Shown here: in pieces, positions 33,388 to 42,365 of the stretch
How the letters are laid out: each line of letters starts with the position of its first letter
Numbering within the stretch: position 1 is the stretch's first letter
Program-made: the position numbers and the translations under genes
Assembly (NCBI RefSeq): GCF_000341025.1
Contig: NZ_ANBF01000032.1
Coordinates: 53,823-98,216, forward strand
DNA length: 44,394 bases
Direction of reading: 5' to 3'
From: Nocardiopsis salina YIM 90010
Lineage (GTDB): Bacteria; Actinomycetota; Actinomycetes; Streptosporangiales; Streptosporangiaceae
The notes under the pieces: generated by a model
Told to the model about the DNA's origin: nothing
Database searches by the model: none
Seen by the model: only the letters and a program-made list of their open reading frames with translations

Positions 33388-34485
33388 ATGCCCGCCGAGC
33401 TCAACTTCGTCGCCCCTCCCCGCGCCAAGCCGCCCCGGCACCTGGCCGACCTCAGCCCCGACGAGCGGGCCGAGATCGTCCGTGACCTGGGGGAGAAGCC
33501 CTTCCGCGCCAAACAGCTCGCCAAGCACTACTTCGGCGGCCTCGAGTCCGACACCGAGCAGATGACCGACCTGCCCACCGGTTCGCGCGAGGCGCTCGGA
33601 GAGGCACTGCTGCCCACTCTGCTGACACCTGTCAGGCACGTGACCACGGACAACGGGATGACCCGCAAGACTCTGTGGAAGGCGTTCGACGGGGTGATGT
33701 TCGAGTCGGTGCTCATGCGGTACCCCGACCGCGTCACCCTGTGCATCTCGTCGCAGGCCGGGTGCGGCATGAACTGCCCGTTCTGCGCCACCGGCCAGGC
33801 CGGGCTCACTCGCAACCTCTCCACGGGCGAGATCGTCGACCAGGTCGTCTCGAGCGCGCGCGACCTTGCCCGCGGTGACGTCGCAGGCGGCCCCGGGCGC
33901 ATCAGCAACATCGTTTTCATGGGCATGGGCGAGCCCCTGGCCAACTACAAGCGCGTGTTGCAGACCGTGCGCCGCATGACCGACCCGGTTCCCGAGGGCA
34001 TGGGCATCTCGCAGCGCGGTGTGACCGTCTCCACCGTCGGCCTGGTTCCGGCCATCAACAAGCTCATCGACGAGAAGATGCAGGTGCGCCTCGCGATCTC
34101 CCTGCACGCCCCCGACGACGAGCTGCGCGACGAGCTGGTCCCGGTCAACAACCGGTGGAAGGTCGACAAGGTTCTCGACTCCGCCTGGCGCTACGCCGGC
34201 ATGACCGGCCGCCGCGTGTCCATCGAGTACGCGCTCATCAAGGACATCAACGACCAGGCCTGGCGCGCCGACCTGCTCGGCAAGCTCCTCAAGGGCCACC
34301 TGGTGCACGTCAACCTCATCCCGCTCAACCCCACGCCGGGGTCGAAGTGGACGGCCTCGCGCCCCGAGGACGAGGCGGAGTTCGTGCGGCGCCTGAAGTC
34401 GCACGGGGTCTCGGTCACCATCCGTGACACGCGGGGCCAGGAGATCGACGGCGCCTGCGGGCAGCTCGCCGCCGCCGAGGACTGA
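33388..34485 (+). CDS. rlmN: 23S rRNA (adenine2503-C2)/tRNA(A37) methyltransferase RlmN
   Basis: RlmN is a radical-SAM enzyme that methylates A2503 of 23S rRNA and A37 of some tRNAs. The radical-SAM motif is C-x3-C-x2-C (CGMNCPFC, about residues 129-136), preceded by [11 protein letters not shown] and followed by the family block [17 protein letters not shown]. Later blocks are [47 protein letters not shown] and the C-terminal Cys in [11 protein letters not shown], which is the second methyl-carrying cysteine. The 365-residue length is normal. ATG at 33388 gives a typical N-terminus. A membrane protein gene follows after seven bases, probably in the same operon. Confidence 0.96.
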   Translation: MPAELNFVAPPRAKPPRHLADLSPDERAEIVRDLGEKPFRAKQLAKHYFGGLESDTEQMTDLPTGSREALGEALLPTLLTPVRHVTTDNGMTRKTLWKAFDGVMFESVLMRYPDRVTLCISSQAGCGMNCPFCATGQAGLTRNLSTGEIVDQVVSSARDLARGDVAGGPGRISNIVFMGMGEPLANYKRVLQTVRRMTDPVPEGMGISQRGVTVSTVGLVPAINKLIDEKMQVRLAISLHAPDDELRDELVPVNNRWKVDKVLDSAWRYAGMTGRRVSIEYALIKDINDQAWRADLLGKLLKGHLVHVNLIPLNPTPGSKWTASRPEDEAEFVRRLKSHGVSVTIRDTRGQEIDGACGQLAAAED

Positions 34486-34492
34486 TCCCTCC

Positions 34493-34966
34493 GTGGCCGA
34501 GGCCGGACTGGCCCTGCTCGTGGCGGCGGTGTCCGGTCTGGTCCCGCTCATCAACATCGAGCTGTACCTCGTGGGCGCCGTCGTCGCTGTGGACGACGGT
34601 GCTCTCGTCGCGATGGCGGTGGCAGCGGGTCTGGGGCAGACCCTGGGCAAACTGCCCTACTACTACGTGGGCCGCGGCTCGCTCGAGATCCCGTGGTTCA
34701 AGCGGCGTGCGCGCACCCCGGGGAAGTGGGCGGCGCGGGCCGAGGCCTGGCGGGCCCGTGCCGAAGACAGTCCGGTCTGGGGCATGGGCCTGCTGGCTGT
34801 GAGCTCCCTGGTGAGCGTGCCGCCGTTCATGGTGGTGTCGGTACTGGCCGGGGTGGTGCGGATGGGACCGGTGGCGTTCTGCACCGTCACCCTCCTCACC
34901 CGCACTGCCCGTTTCCTCGTGGTGGTGTTCGCCCCCGCCTGGGCGCTGTCGGTGCTGCCCGCCTGA
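34493..34966 (+). CDS. VTT/YqaA-like small membrane protein
   Basis: The 157-residue protein has about four hydrophobic segments. PLINIELYLVGAVVAVDDG and GLGQTLGKLPYYYVGRG (Gly and Tyr positions about 43-59) fit the YqaA-like end of the VTT (DedA/SNARE-associated) superfamily. The function in bacteria is membrane homeostasis or lipid transport in related proteins, but this one is untested. GTG at 34493 lies seven bases after the rlmN stop and has no obvious ribosome binding site, so reinitiation or coupling is likely. The gene converges on an alpha/beta hydrolase with a 22-base gap. Confidence 0.72.
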   Translation: MAEAGLALLVAAVSGLVPLINIELYLVGAVVAVDDGALVAMAVAAGLGQTLGKLPYYYVGRGSLEIPWFKRRARTPGKWAARAEAWRARAEDSPVWGMGLLAVSSLVSVPPFMVVSVLAGVVRMGPVAFCTVTLLTRTARFLVVVFAPAWALSVLPA

Positions 34967-34988
34967 ACGGCCGGCGGCCCGGAGCCCT

Positions 34989-35840
34989 TCAGAGCACCTC
35001 ATCGGCCAGGCGCACGAAACCGTCCACGACCTCCGGACCGTGCACCATGGCCGGATCGTTGTGGCCGGTGCCGGGCAGCACGACCTCTTCGACAAGGTCC
35101 GGCACGGCCTCGGCCACAGCGTGGCTCTGCTCGGCCGGTACCACCGTGTCTGTCTCCCCGATCGCCACGCTGACCGGAAGGTCCAGGTCGGCCACGGTCT
35201 CCTGAACGAGGTAGCTGTCGCGCAGCATGGCCTCGGGAACCATCGGGTAGTGCGACCCGGCCATGTCCGCCAGGGAACTGAACGGAGACCTCAGGAACAG
35301 TCCCGCCGGCGGCTCCTCCACGGCCAGATTCGTGGCCACGCCCGCGCCCAGGCTTTCGCCCCAGTACAGGATCCTGTCGCTGTCGTGGCCGTGCTCGCGC
35401 AGCACGTCCAGCCCGGCCCGGGCATCGGCGGTCAGCCCGGGTTCGGTGGGTTCTCCCTCGTTGCCGCCGAAACCCCGGTAGTCGAAGACGAGCACGGAGA
35501 ACCCCTCCTGTGCCAGGGCCTGCGCCAGAGGAGCACGGCTCTCCCGGTTGCCTGCGTTGCCGTTGGTCACCAGGACGGCAGCGTCGCGGTCCTCTCCGGT
35601 CGAGGGCACGTACCACCCGCCGAGTTCCAGGCCGTCGTCGGTGTGGAGCACGACGTCCTCGGCGCCCGGAACGACGTCACCGGCCGGCGGCGGTTCGCCC
35701 CCGCTGGGGAGGTAGACGGCGGAGCGTTGCCCGCCCCAGACCAGGCCGCCCAGCAGCACCACCGCGCCGCTGAGCACGGCCGCGGAGATGACGACGGTGC
35801 GCATACGACGTCGGGGTCGGGAGGGCGTGGGGGAGTCCAT
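34989..35840 (-). CDS. Alpha/beta hydrolase with N-terminal membrane anchor (BEM46-like)
   Basis: The 283-residue protein starts with a basic stretch and one hydrophobic segment (about 15-35), an uncleaved anchor or signal. The hydrolase core has VLVTNGNAGNRE (oxyanion region), FDYRGFGGNEG, the nucleophile motif WGESLGAG (GxSxG), acid IGETDTVVP and base GTGHND. These form a complete Ser-Asp-His triad. The fold resembles the BEM46/ABHD family of membrane-linked serine hydrolases; the substrate is unknown. ATG at 35840 follows AAGGAGA. It probably faces the outside of the cell. Confidence 0.85.
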   Translation of the reverse strand: MDSPTPSRPRRRMRTVVISAAVLSGAVVLLGGLVWGGQRSAVYLPSGGEPPPAGDVVPGAEDVVLHTDDGLELGGWYVPSTGEDRDAAVLVTNGNAGNRESRAPLAQALAQEGFSVLVFDYRGFGGNEGEPTEPGLTADARAGLDVLREHGHDSDRILYWGESLGAGVATNLAVEEPPAGLFLRSPFSSLADMAGSHYPMVPEAMLRDSYLVQETVADLDLPVSVAIGETDTVVPAEQSHAVAEAVPDLVEEVVLPGTGHNDPAMVHGPEVVDGFVRLADEVL

Positions 35841-35907
35841 GGGGGATCTCCTTTCCTACGGCGTCACCGCCACGGTAAGCGCCCCGTGCTCAGGGCCCGG
35901 CGGTGGG

Positions 35908-37506
35908 TCAGGATGTGACCAGGTCGCGGCGGCCGAACGCAGCCAGGCCCACGGCCCCGGCCACGACCACCGCACCCAGGTACAGCAGGAACGGTGCCGC
36001 GTCGAACTCGTCCGTGGGAAGCGTGGGCAGGATCTCGAAGGCGCTCACGCGCATGGCAGCGTCGGGCAGACCGAGCAGGCCCCCGAGCATGGTCGCGAAC
36101 ACGCTGTAACCCAGCCATGCCCACACGAGCGGGATCCACCGCGGCGCCGTGCCGAACAGCAGCGCGACCAGCGCACCGAAGGCCAGCGCAGCCGGGAGCC
36201 CGGCAAGGGCCGCCCCGCTCATCCGCCCGGTCCACGCGCCGTCCTCGAGCGTCACCGCGGTTCCCAGCCCCAGGCCGAGGCCGCCGACCACCGTGATCAG
36301 CGCCGTGGCCAGCACGGCGACCAGCAGCGCGGTGCCCAGCCAGCGTGTGCGCCCCACGGCGGTGGACAGCACCATCTCGGCCCGTCCGGCGCTCTCCTCC
36401 GCCCGCGCCCGCAGCACCGACAGCGCGCCGAACGCGCCGGCGCCCATGAGCACGTACAACCCGATGGTGCCGAGGAAGCTGCCGACGAGGTCGTCGGTGT
36501 CGCCGCCGAGGATCACCGCGAGGTCCGGGTTGGAGTCGATCATCGTCTCCACCTCCGGCGCCAGCGTCCCGAACGACAACGCGAGTACGAACACCGCGGC
36601 CGACCACGTGAGTACTGCCCCGCGCTGCTGGTGCAGGTGCAAAGAGAACATTCCGCGCAGCAGTGGTCCGGCCCCGGCGGGTCCGGGGCGGGTGGCGATC
36701 AGTCCCGCACCGAGGTCGCGGCGGCCTGCCAGGATGTGGGCGAGCACGAACAGCACCGCGGCGGCGGCCGGGTACAGAGCGAGGGGCCACCACTCGAGCC
36801 CGTCGAAGGGCCGCGTCTGCTGTACCCACGCGAACGGGGAAAGCCACGAGAGAGCGTTGCCGCCTGGTTCGGAGACGTCGCCGACCACGCGGGCCATGAA
36901 GAGAACCCCGACCACGAGGAAGGCCGTCCCTGCCGCGGTCCGGCCGTGCTCGGAGATCTGCGTGCACACGGCGGCCACGACGGCGAAGACCACCCCGGCC
37001 AGCCCGATCCCCAGCCCGTAGGCGAGGGAGTCGGCGGCGGTGAGCCCGTAACCGGCCATCGACGCGAAGACGAGCGCGCCGATGAGCAGGTCGGCGGCCG
37101 CGGCGGTGATCAGCGCCGCAGCGGGCTGGGCGCCGGACCCGACCGGGGCGGCCCGCAGGAGCTCCGCCCGGCCGCTCTCCTCCTCGGCGCGGGTGTGGCG
37201 CACCACGTGCAGCACGTTGAACACCGCGAGCGCGATGAGCAGGGTCATGGTCAGCTCGTTCACCAGCATCGGGCCGAGCTGGTAGTCGTCGAGGCCGTAT
37301 CCGGGCCCGCCGAAGACGATCCCGGTCGGGGTGTCCATGAGCGCGGCCCGGCCCTGGCGTTCGGCGTCGGTGGTGAACATGTCGTCCAGGGCGGGGATCG
37401 ACCCTGCGACCGTGGCCGTCAGCGCGATCACCCACACCGACAGGCGCAGGCGGTCCCGGCGCAGGACGAAACGGATCAGGTGCCCGGTCCCTGCGAGGGC
37501 GTTCAT
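35908..37506 (-). CDS. ABC exporter permease (polyketide antibiotic exporter type)
   Basis: The 532-residue protein has about twelve hydrophobic segments arranged as two six-helix halves, as in TetR-linked drug and polyketide exporters of actinobacteria. A characteristic N-terminal half holds [29 protein letters not shown], and each half contains an E-rich cytosolic motif ([22 protein letters not shown] and [21 protein letters not shown]). The two motifs are near-repeats of each other, so the protein arose by internal duplication. The start overlaps the ATPase stop (ATGA). It works with the ATPase encoded just upstream. Confidence 0.9.
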   Translation of the reverse strand: MNALAGTGHLIRFVLRRDRLRLSVWVIALTATVAGSIPALDDMFTTDAERQGRAALMDTPTGIVFGGPGYGLDDYQLGPMLVNELTMTLLIALAVFNVLHVVRHTRAEEESGRAELLRAAPVGSGAQPAAALITAAAADLLIGALVFASMAGYGLTAADSLAYGLGIGLAGVVFAVVAAVCTQISEHGRTAAGTAFLVVGVLFMARVVGDVSEPGGNALSWLSPFAWVQQTRPFDGLEWWPLALYPAAAAVLFVLAHILAGRRDLGAGLIATRPGPAGAGPLLRGMFSLHLHQQRGAVLTWSAAVFVLALSFGTLAPEVETMIDSNPDLAVILGGDTDDLVGSFLGTIGLYVLMGAGAFGALSVLRARAEESAGRAEMVLSTAVGRTRWLGTALLVAVLATALITVVGGLGLGLGTAVTLEDGAWTGRMSGAALAGLPAALAFGALVALLFGTAPRWIPLVWAWLGYSVFATMLGGLLGLPDAAMRVSAFEILPTLPTDEFDAAPFLLYLGAVVVAGAVGLAAFGRRDLVTS

Positions 37507-38444
37507 GAGGTCTCACCCCCGTGGCCGTTCCCGGCACCGGCCGGCTCCTCGCCGTAGTGGCGCATGAACAGCTGCTCGAGCGAGGGCGGGTTGCTCACCA
37601 GCGAACGCACACCCAGTGAGGACAGGTGCCGTACGACGCCGTCGAGGTGGTCGTGATCCGCCTCGAGGGTGACCCGGTCGCCGTCCACGGCCAGGTCGTG
37701 CACCCCTTCCACATCCGCCAGGCGGGACGGATCGCCGTCCACGGTGGCGCGCACCGACGAGCGGGTCAGGTGCCGCAGGTCGTCCAGGGTCCCGGCCTCG
37801 ACCGTGCGTCCCTGCCGGATGATGGTCACCGTGTCGCACAGCTTCTCCACCTCCGACAGGATGTGGCTCGAAAGCAGCACCGTGCGCCCCTCCGCCTTCG
37901 CCTCCAGCACGCACTCGGTGAAGACCGCCTCCATGAGCGGGTCCAGGCCCGAGGTCGGCTCGTCCAGGACCAGCAGTTCGGCACGTGAGGCCAACGCGGC
38001 CACCAGAGCGACCTTCTGCCGGTTGCCCTTGGAGTAGGTGCGGGCCTTCTTGGACGGGTCGAGCTCGAAGCGTTCGGTGAAGGCGCGGACCCGCTCGCGG
38101 TCAAGGCCGCCGCGCAGCCGTCCGAGCAGGTCTACGGCCTGACCGCCGGTCAGGTTGGGCCACAGGGACACGTCTCCCGGGACGTAGGCCAGGCGCCGGT
38201 GCAGCGCCACCGCGTCGCGCCAGGGATCGCCGCCGAGCAGGCGCACCCGACCGGCGTCGGCCCTGAGCAGGCCCAGCAGGATCCGGATGGTCGTGGACTT
38301 GCCCGAGCCGTTGGGCCCGAGAAAACCGGACACCTGACCGGTGCGCACGGTGAGATCGAGCCCGTCGAGGGCCCGGAAGCGGCCGAAACTCTTGTCGACG
38401 CCGCGCACGTCGACGGCGTTCGGATCGGTTATCGCTGTGGACAT
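37503..38444 (-). CDS. ABC exporter ATP-binding protein
   Basis: The 313-residue ATPase has Walker [11 protein letters not shown]-loop [17 protein letters not shown], signature [15 protein letters not shown], Walker [14 protein letters not shown] and the H-loop [11 protein letters not shown]. The C-terminal 80 residues form an accessory domain ending [14 protein letters not shown], as in CcmA/DrrA-like drug exporters. It forms a two-gene exporter with the downstream permease. The gene lies 19 bases downstream of the TetR gene stop, so all three form one operon under the TetR regulator. ATG at 38444 is well supported by the conserved start. Confidence 0.93.
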   Translation of the reverse strand: MSTAITDPNAVDVRGVDKSFGRFRALDGLDLTVRTGQVSGFLGPNGSGKSTTIRILLGLLRADAGRVRLLGGDPWRDAVALHRRLAYVPGDVSLWPNLTGGQAVDLLGRLRGGLDRERVRAFTERFELDPSKKARTYSKGNRQKVALVAALASRAELLVLDEPTSGLDPLMEAVFTECVLEAKAEGRTVLLSSHILSEVEKLCDTVTIIRQGRTVEAGTLDDLRHLTRSSVRATVDGDPSRLADVEGVHDLAVDGDRVTLEADHDHLDGVVRHLSSLGVRSLVSNPPSLEQLFMRHYGEEPAGAGNGHGGETS

Positions 38445-38463
38445 GGTGACTCCGTTCGGGTCG

Positions 38464-39138
38464 TCAGTCGGCGTCGGCCCCGGCGCTGCCCTCGGCGTCG
38501 GCCCCTCCGTCGGCGTGGGCGATGTAGGTGTCCAGGAGTGTGCGGTCGATGAGCACGGGCTCGGTGTAGGACTCCAGCGCCGGGAGCATGTACGCCTCGA
38601 TCCACTCCTGCATCACCCGTCCGAAGTCGGGCTCGGTGCCGGGGTGGTGCAGGGTCGTGTGCAGCATGAGCGAGCCGAGGGAGCTCGAGGTCAGGTAGCG
38701 GGCGCGGGCGGCGGGGTCGCGGCTGGGCGCGACGGTCCCGGCCTCCACGCCGACGGCCATGAAGCGTTCGACGTCCTCGACCATCAGCTCGAAGAACTCT
38801 GCCGCCAGGGCCCCGCCCGATTGCAACGAGCGCAGCACGTAACCGAGTACGGGCGCGTAGTGCTCGATCTCAGCCATCTGCTGGAGCATGAATGTGCCGG
38901 AGGCTCCCTCGAAGGTCTGTGTCTTGACCTCGGTGATGACGCCGCGCACGTGGGTGTCGCACTCCTCGCGCAGCCGCGCCTTGCTCCCGAAGTGGTGGAT
39001 GACCAGGCCGGGAGAGATCCCGGCGTGCTCGGCGATGGTGCGGACCGAGACCGAGAACCCCTCGCGGGCGAAACACTCCACGGCCCCGTCGCGGATGCGG
39101 GCCCGCGTGGTGAGGTCGCCCCGTGATGCTGAACTCAT
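38464..39138 (-). CDS. TetR-family transcription repressor
   Basis: The 224-residue regulator has the TetR helix-turn-helix at residues about 8-55: [44 protein letters not shown]. The rest is a mostly helical ligand and dimerisation domain. It heads the operon with the exporter genes and should repress it, releasing it when a drug or metabolite binds. ATG at 39138 is six codons into the longer open frame and is preferred. A TAATGT -10 box lies seven bases upstream, indicating a leaderless transcript. TGAAC-TCAT-GTTCA surrounds the start codon, a possible self-operator. Confidence 0.9.
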   Translation of the reverse strand: MSSASRGDLTTRARIRDGAVECFAREGFSVSVRTIAEHAGISPGLVIHHFGSKARLREECDTHVRGVITEVKTQTFEGASGTFMLQQMAEIEHYAPVLGYVLRSLQSGGALAAEFFELMVEDVERFMAVGVEAGTVAPSRDPAARARYLTSSSLGSLMLHTTLHHPGTEPDFGRVMQEWIEAYMLPALESYTEPVLIDRTLLDTYIAHADGGADAEGSAGADAD

Positions 39139-39175
39139 GTTCAATACATTAAACACTTATTCAGGCTGCTGGCAA
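39130..39175 (-). promoter_or_regulatory. Leaderless promoter and possible TetR operator
   Basis: On the minus strand TTGCCA (39170-39175), an 18-base spacer and TAATGT (39146-39151) form a good promoter. Seven bases later the ATG begins, so the transcript should start at the start codon. TGAAC-TCAT-GTTCA at 39130-39143 overlaps the start and could be the operator. Confidence 0.6.
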
Positions 39176-39281
39176 GGGTGCGGACGGGCGCGGTCGTACA
39201 CTCGGGGCACGGCGCCCCCGGGAGTGTGCGCTCTCAGAGGCGGCCCGCGGGTGCCACCGACACCGACGAGGAGAGGCACCG

Positions 39282-40091
39282 ATGACGCAGGTAGCGGTCG
39301 CGCAGTTCGCCCCCGGCGAGGACAAGGACGAGAACGCCCGTTCGGTGGCGCAGCTGACGGCGCGAGCAGCGGCCGAGGGGGCCGAGGTCGTGCTGCTGCC
39401 CGAGTACGCCATGTTCACCGCCTCCCGCACCGACCGGCGTTACGTCGAGGCGGCCGAGCCGCTGGACGGCCCCTTCGTCACCGCCGCGGCCGAGACCGCC
39501 CGGCGCGAGGGTGTGTACGTGGTGCTGGGCGTGAACGAGGCGGATGAGGGGGCGCAGGCCACCCACTTCACCAACACCCTCGTCGCGCTGTCCCCGAAGG
39601 GTGAGCGGGTCGCGCTCTACCGCAAGATCCACCTCTACGACGCCTTCGGGGTGCGCGAGTCCGAGGTGGTCGCCCCCGGAGCCATCGAGGAGCCGGAGAC
39701 TTTCACTGTCGGCGGTGTCACCTTCGGCCTGCAGACCTGCTACGACCTGCGCTTCCCCGAGGTGACGCGGCGCATCGCCGACGCCGGGGTGCACGTCCTG
39801 CTGCTGGCTGCCCAGTGGGTGCCCGGCCCGCTCAAGGAGGACCACTGGCGCACGCTGGCCCGGGCCCGCGCGATCGAGAACACCGTCTACGTCGCGGCGG
39901 CGGGTCAGCCGGCGCCCAGGGGTGCGGGCAACAGCATGGTCATCGACCCCATGGGGACCCCCGTCTCCGCCTTGGGTGAGGAGACCTTCGCGGTCAGTAC
40001 GGCCCGGGTTTCGGCCAGCAGGGTTGAGGAGGTTCGGGTCACGAACCCGGCCCTGGAACTGCGCCGATTCTCGGTGATCCCGAACGGGTAG
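39282..40091 (+). CDS. Carbon-nitrogen hydrolase (nitrilase superfamily amidase)
   Basis: The 269-residue protein has the complete nitrilase triad: Glu41 (LLPEYAMF), Lys115 (YRKIHLYD) and Cys153 (LQTCYDLRFPE). Length and motifs fit the carbon-nitrogen hydrolase superfamily, close to the Nit1/Nit2-type amidases, which include deaminated-glutathione amidase and omega-amidase. The substrate is not certain. ATG at 39282 follows GAGGAGAGG. It diverges from tetR and is not part of the exporter operon. Confidence 0.9.
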   Translation: MTQVAVAQFAPGEDKDENARSVAQLTARAAAEGAEVVLLPEYAMFTASRTDRRYVEAAEPLDGPFVTAAAETARREGVYVVLGVNEADEGAQATHFTNTLVALSPKGERVALYRKIHLYDAFGVRESEVVAPGAIEEPETFTVGGVTFGLQTCYDLRFPEVTRRIADAGVHVLLLAAQWVPGPLKEDHWRTLARARAIENTVYVAAAGQPAPRGAGNSMVIDPMGTPVSALGEETFAVSTARVSASRVEEVRVTNPALELRRFSVIPNG

Positions 40092-40318
40092 ATCCGGGCC
40101 CTAACGGGTACTCCCGGGGAGAAAATTCGGACAAATAGTGCGTATTTTCCCTGGCCTCAGGGGGCTTCCCAGGGTTCATTACTAAGGGTTATGCTTTCCA
40201 CGCACGGAGTGATTTGGATCGGTCCACACCCTTCCAGGTGCTGAGTGCACCTGAACGAAAATGAGCCGGTGGCAATCGGCCCGCCAGACTGTCCTAAACC
40301 ACGGGGGGAGCAGGGACA
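40092..40318. other. Intergenic region upstream of the zinc-ribbon gene
   Basis: About 227 bases with no gene. The part around 40120-40200 is AT-rich with GGTTATGCT, a possible -10 box for the downstream gene. No other feature is evident. Confidence 0.4.
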
Positions 40319-40582
40319 TTGCGCGGAACGAGCACGTTGTGCGAACCGGACACGGGGTCCGGCGGCGCAGCAGACCTCTACGTCTACGACCCGGAAACGT
40401 TGAGCACGGCGCAGTGCATGGGGGATGCCTGCGCCGTGTGCCACGTCCAGTGGCCGCGGCCCCGAACGGTCCTGGGCGCGCTGCCGGACGGGGGCAGGGT
40501 CCTGGGGTGCGGTGAATGCGCCGAGCTCATGGGGCTGGCCCCGCGCTCGCGTACGGCCCACGCACTCACGGCCGTGCGTTGA
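40319..40582 (+). CDS. Small zinc-ribbon-like protein
   Basis: The 87-residue protein has two C-x2-C pairs, C38-x2-C41 (DACAVCHVQW) and C64-x2-C67 (LGCGECAELMG), spaced as in a zinc ribbon. Between them lies PRPRTVLGALPDGGRV. C8 and C33 are extra. The start is a TTG with GGGGGGAG eight bases upstream; a later TTG (residue 7) is an alternative. I do not know its function; a small metal-binding or nucleic-acid-associated role is a guess. A strong hairpin follows 38 bases after the stop, so it is a single-gene transcript. The TTG start and small size make it easy to miss. Confidence 0.6.
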   Translation: MRGTSTLCEPDTGSGGAADLYVYDPETLSTAQCMGDACAVCHVQWPRPRTVLGALPDGGRVLGCGECAELMGLAPRSRTAHALTAVR

Positions 40583-40619
40583 CGGTGTGAGGCACAGCCC
40601 GCAGGCGGGCGGAAGAAGG

Positions 40620-40662
40620 GCCGTGTCCCGGCCCCCGGGGGAGCCGGGGACCGGGACACGGC
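40620..40662 (+). terminator. Hairpin after the zinc-ribbon gene
   Basis: GCCGTGTCCCGG (40620-40631) pairs with CCGGGACACGGC (40651-40662) to give a 12-bp stem with a 19-base, largely G/C loop. It lies 38 bases after the stop. Confidence 0.75.
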
Positions 40663-40728
40663 TGTGGGCACACCCGCTTCCATGGGGAGGAGGGGAATTG
40701 AGCGTGCCTCTCCGGGATGGTCCGAGCT

Positions 40729-40746
40729 GCGCCCGCGTGCGGGCGC
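40729..40746 (-). terminator. Hairpin downstream of the dehydrogenase gene
   Basis: GCGCCCGC (40729-40736) and GCGGGCGC (40739-40746) are perfect arms separated by two bases. It lies about 80 bases after the dehydrogenase stop on the minus strand. The inner pairs must open to form a loop. Confidence 0.5.
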
Positions 40747-40824
40747 ACCACCACACAATACTGCGTGTGGCGCGCCCCAGACCCACGGTGAGACAGATTC
40801 GGGCCGAATTTTCCGGCGCGGAGT

Positions 40825-42333
40825 TCAGCCGTTGGTCGGAAAACCCAGATCCACACCGTCGGACGGACGCTTCGACGGGTCCGACCAGCGGGCCGTGACC
40901 GCCTTGGTCCTGGTGTAGAAGTGCACGCCCTCCGTTCCGTGTACGTGGGAGTCGCCGAACAGCGACTGCTTCCAACCCCCGAAGGAGTAGTAGGCCATCG
41001 GTACCGGGATCGGGACGTTGATCCCCACCATCCCCACCTGCACCTCGCTCTGGAAACGCCGCGCGGCGCCCCCGTCCTTGGTGAAGACGGCCGTGCCGTT
41101 GCCGTAGGGGTTGTCGTCCAGGAGCTGCAGCGCCTCCTCGTAACCGCTCACCCGCACCACGCTCAGCACCGGGCCGAAGATCTCGTCGCGGTAGCAGGCC
41201 ATCGATGACGTGACGTGGTCGAGCACGGACGGGCCCAGCCAGAACCCTTCCGAGGCCCCGCCCAACACCGGGTGGACCCGCCCGTCAACAGCCAGGGTGG
41301 CCCCTTCCTCGACGCCCGAGTCCAGGTACGAGACGACCTTGTCGCGGTGCTCACGGGTCACGAGCGGGCCCATCTCGCTGCGGTCGTCGTCGCCGGGCCC
41401 CACCATCAGGCGCGAGACCCGTTCACGGATGCGCGCCACGAGTTCCTCGGCGACCGAGTCCACGACCGCGACCGCGGAGATGGCCATGCACCGCTCGCCG
41501 GCCGAACCGAAGCCGGCCGAGACCGCCGCGTCCGCCGCCTGGTCCAGGTCGGCGTCGGGCAGCACGACCATGTGGTTCTTCGCGCCGCCGAGCGCCTGCA
41601 CGCGCTTCCCGTGGTCGGTGGCGGTGCGGTACACGTACCGGGCGATGGGTGTGGAACCGACGAAGCTCACCGCGGAGACGTCCCGGTGCTCCAGCAGTGC
41701 GTCGACCGCGGCCTTGTCGCCGTGGACCACGTTGAACACCCCCTCGGGCAGGCCCGCCTCGGCCCACAACCCGGCCAGCAGCAGCGATGCCGACGGGTCC
41801 TTCTCACTGGGCTTGAGCACGAACGTGTTCCCGCACGCGATCGCCACGGGGAACATCCACAGCGGCACCATCGCCGGGAAGTTGAACGGCGTGATCCCCA
41901 CGGCCACACCGACCGGCTGATGCACCGACCAGGCGTCCACACCGCGCGAGACGTTCTCGGAGAACCCGCCCTTGAGCAGGTGCGGGATCCCGCAGGCGAA
42001 GTCGACGACCTCCAGGCCGCGTTCGACCTCGCCCAGCGCGTCGGAGAAGACCTTGCCGTGCTCGGAGCTGATGGCGGAGGCCAGCTTCTCGCGATCGCGG
42101 TGCAGCAGTTCACGGAACCGGAAGAGGGTCTTGACCCGCTGCGACAGCGGGGTGTCGCGCCACGACGGGAAGGCGGCCCGTGCGGCCGCCACCGCCGCGT
42201 CGACGTCCTTGGGCCCGGCCATCTCGACCTCACCGGTGATCTGTCCCGACGCCGGGTTGTACACCGGGCCCCGGTGGCCGTCCGCGCTCTCCTGCGCCGC
42301 CCCGCCGATCCAATGGGTGACGTGCTTGTCCAT
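40825..42333 (-). CDS. mmsA: Methylmalonate-semialdehyde dehydrogenase (acylating)
   Basis: The enzyme converts methylmalonate semialdehyde or malonate semialdehyde to propionyl-CoA or acetyl-CoA, with NAD and CoA. The 502-residue protein shows the aldehyde dehydrogenase fold with ITPFNFPAMVPLWMFPVAIACGNTFVLKPSEKDPSA, SFVGSTPIARYVY, GGAKNHMVVLPDAD and the catalytic cysteine in GFGSAGERCMAISA (about 281). The Asn in the GGAKNH motif replaces the catalytic Glu of ordinary aldehyde dehydrogenases, as in other CoA-acylating members. ATG at 42333 lies 32 bases after the aminotransferase stop. Together they fit beta-alanine (or valine) breakdown. Confidence 0.93.
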   Translation of the reverse strand: MDKHVTHWIGGAAQESADGHRGPVYNPASGQITGEVEMAGPKDVDAAVAAARAAFPSWRDTPLSQRVKTLFRFRELLHRDREKLASAISSEHGKVFSDALGEVERGLEVVDFACGIPHLLKGGFSENVSRGVDAWSVHQPVGVAVGITPFNFPAMVPLWMFPVAIACGNTFVLKPSEKDPSASLLLAGLWAEAGLPEGVFNVVHGDKAAVDALLEHRDVSAVSFVGSTPIARYVYRTATDHGKRVQALGGAKNHMVVLPDADLDQAADAAVSAGFGSAGERCMAISAVAVVDSVAEELVARIRERVSRLMVGPGDDDRSEMGPLVTREHRDKVVSYLDSGVEEGATLAVDGRVHPVLGGASEGFWLGPSVLDHVTSSMACYRDEIFGPVLSVVRVSGYEEALQLLDDNPYGNGTAVFTKDGGAARRFQSEVQVGMVGINVPIPVPMAYYSFGGWKQSLFGDSHVHGTEGVHFYTRTKAVTARWSDPSKRPSDGVDLGFPTNG

Positions 42334-42365
42334 GGTGTCCTCGCTTCGCGTGGGGTGATCGGGTT

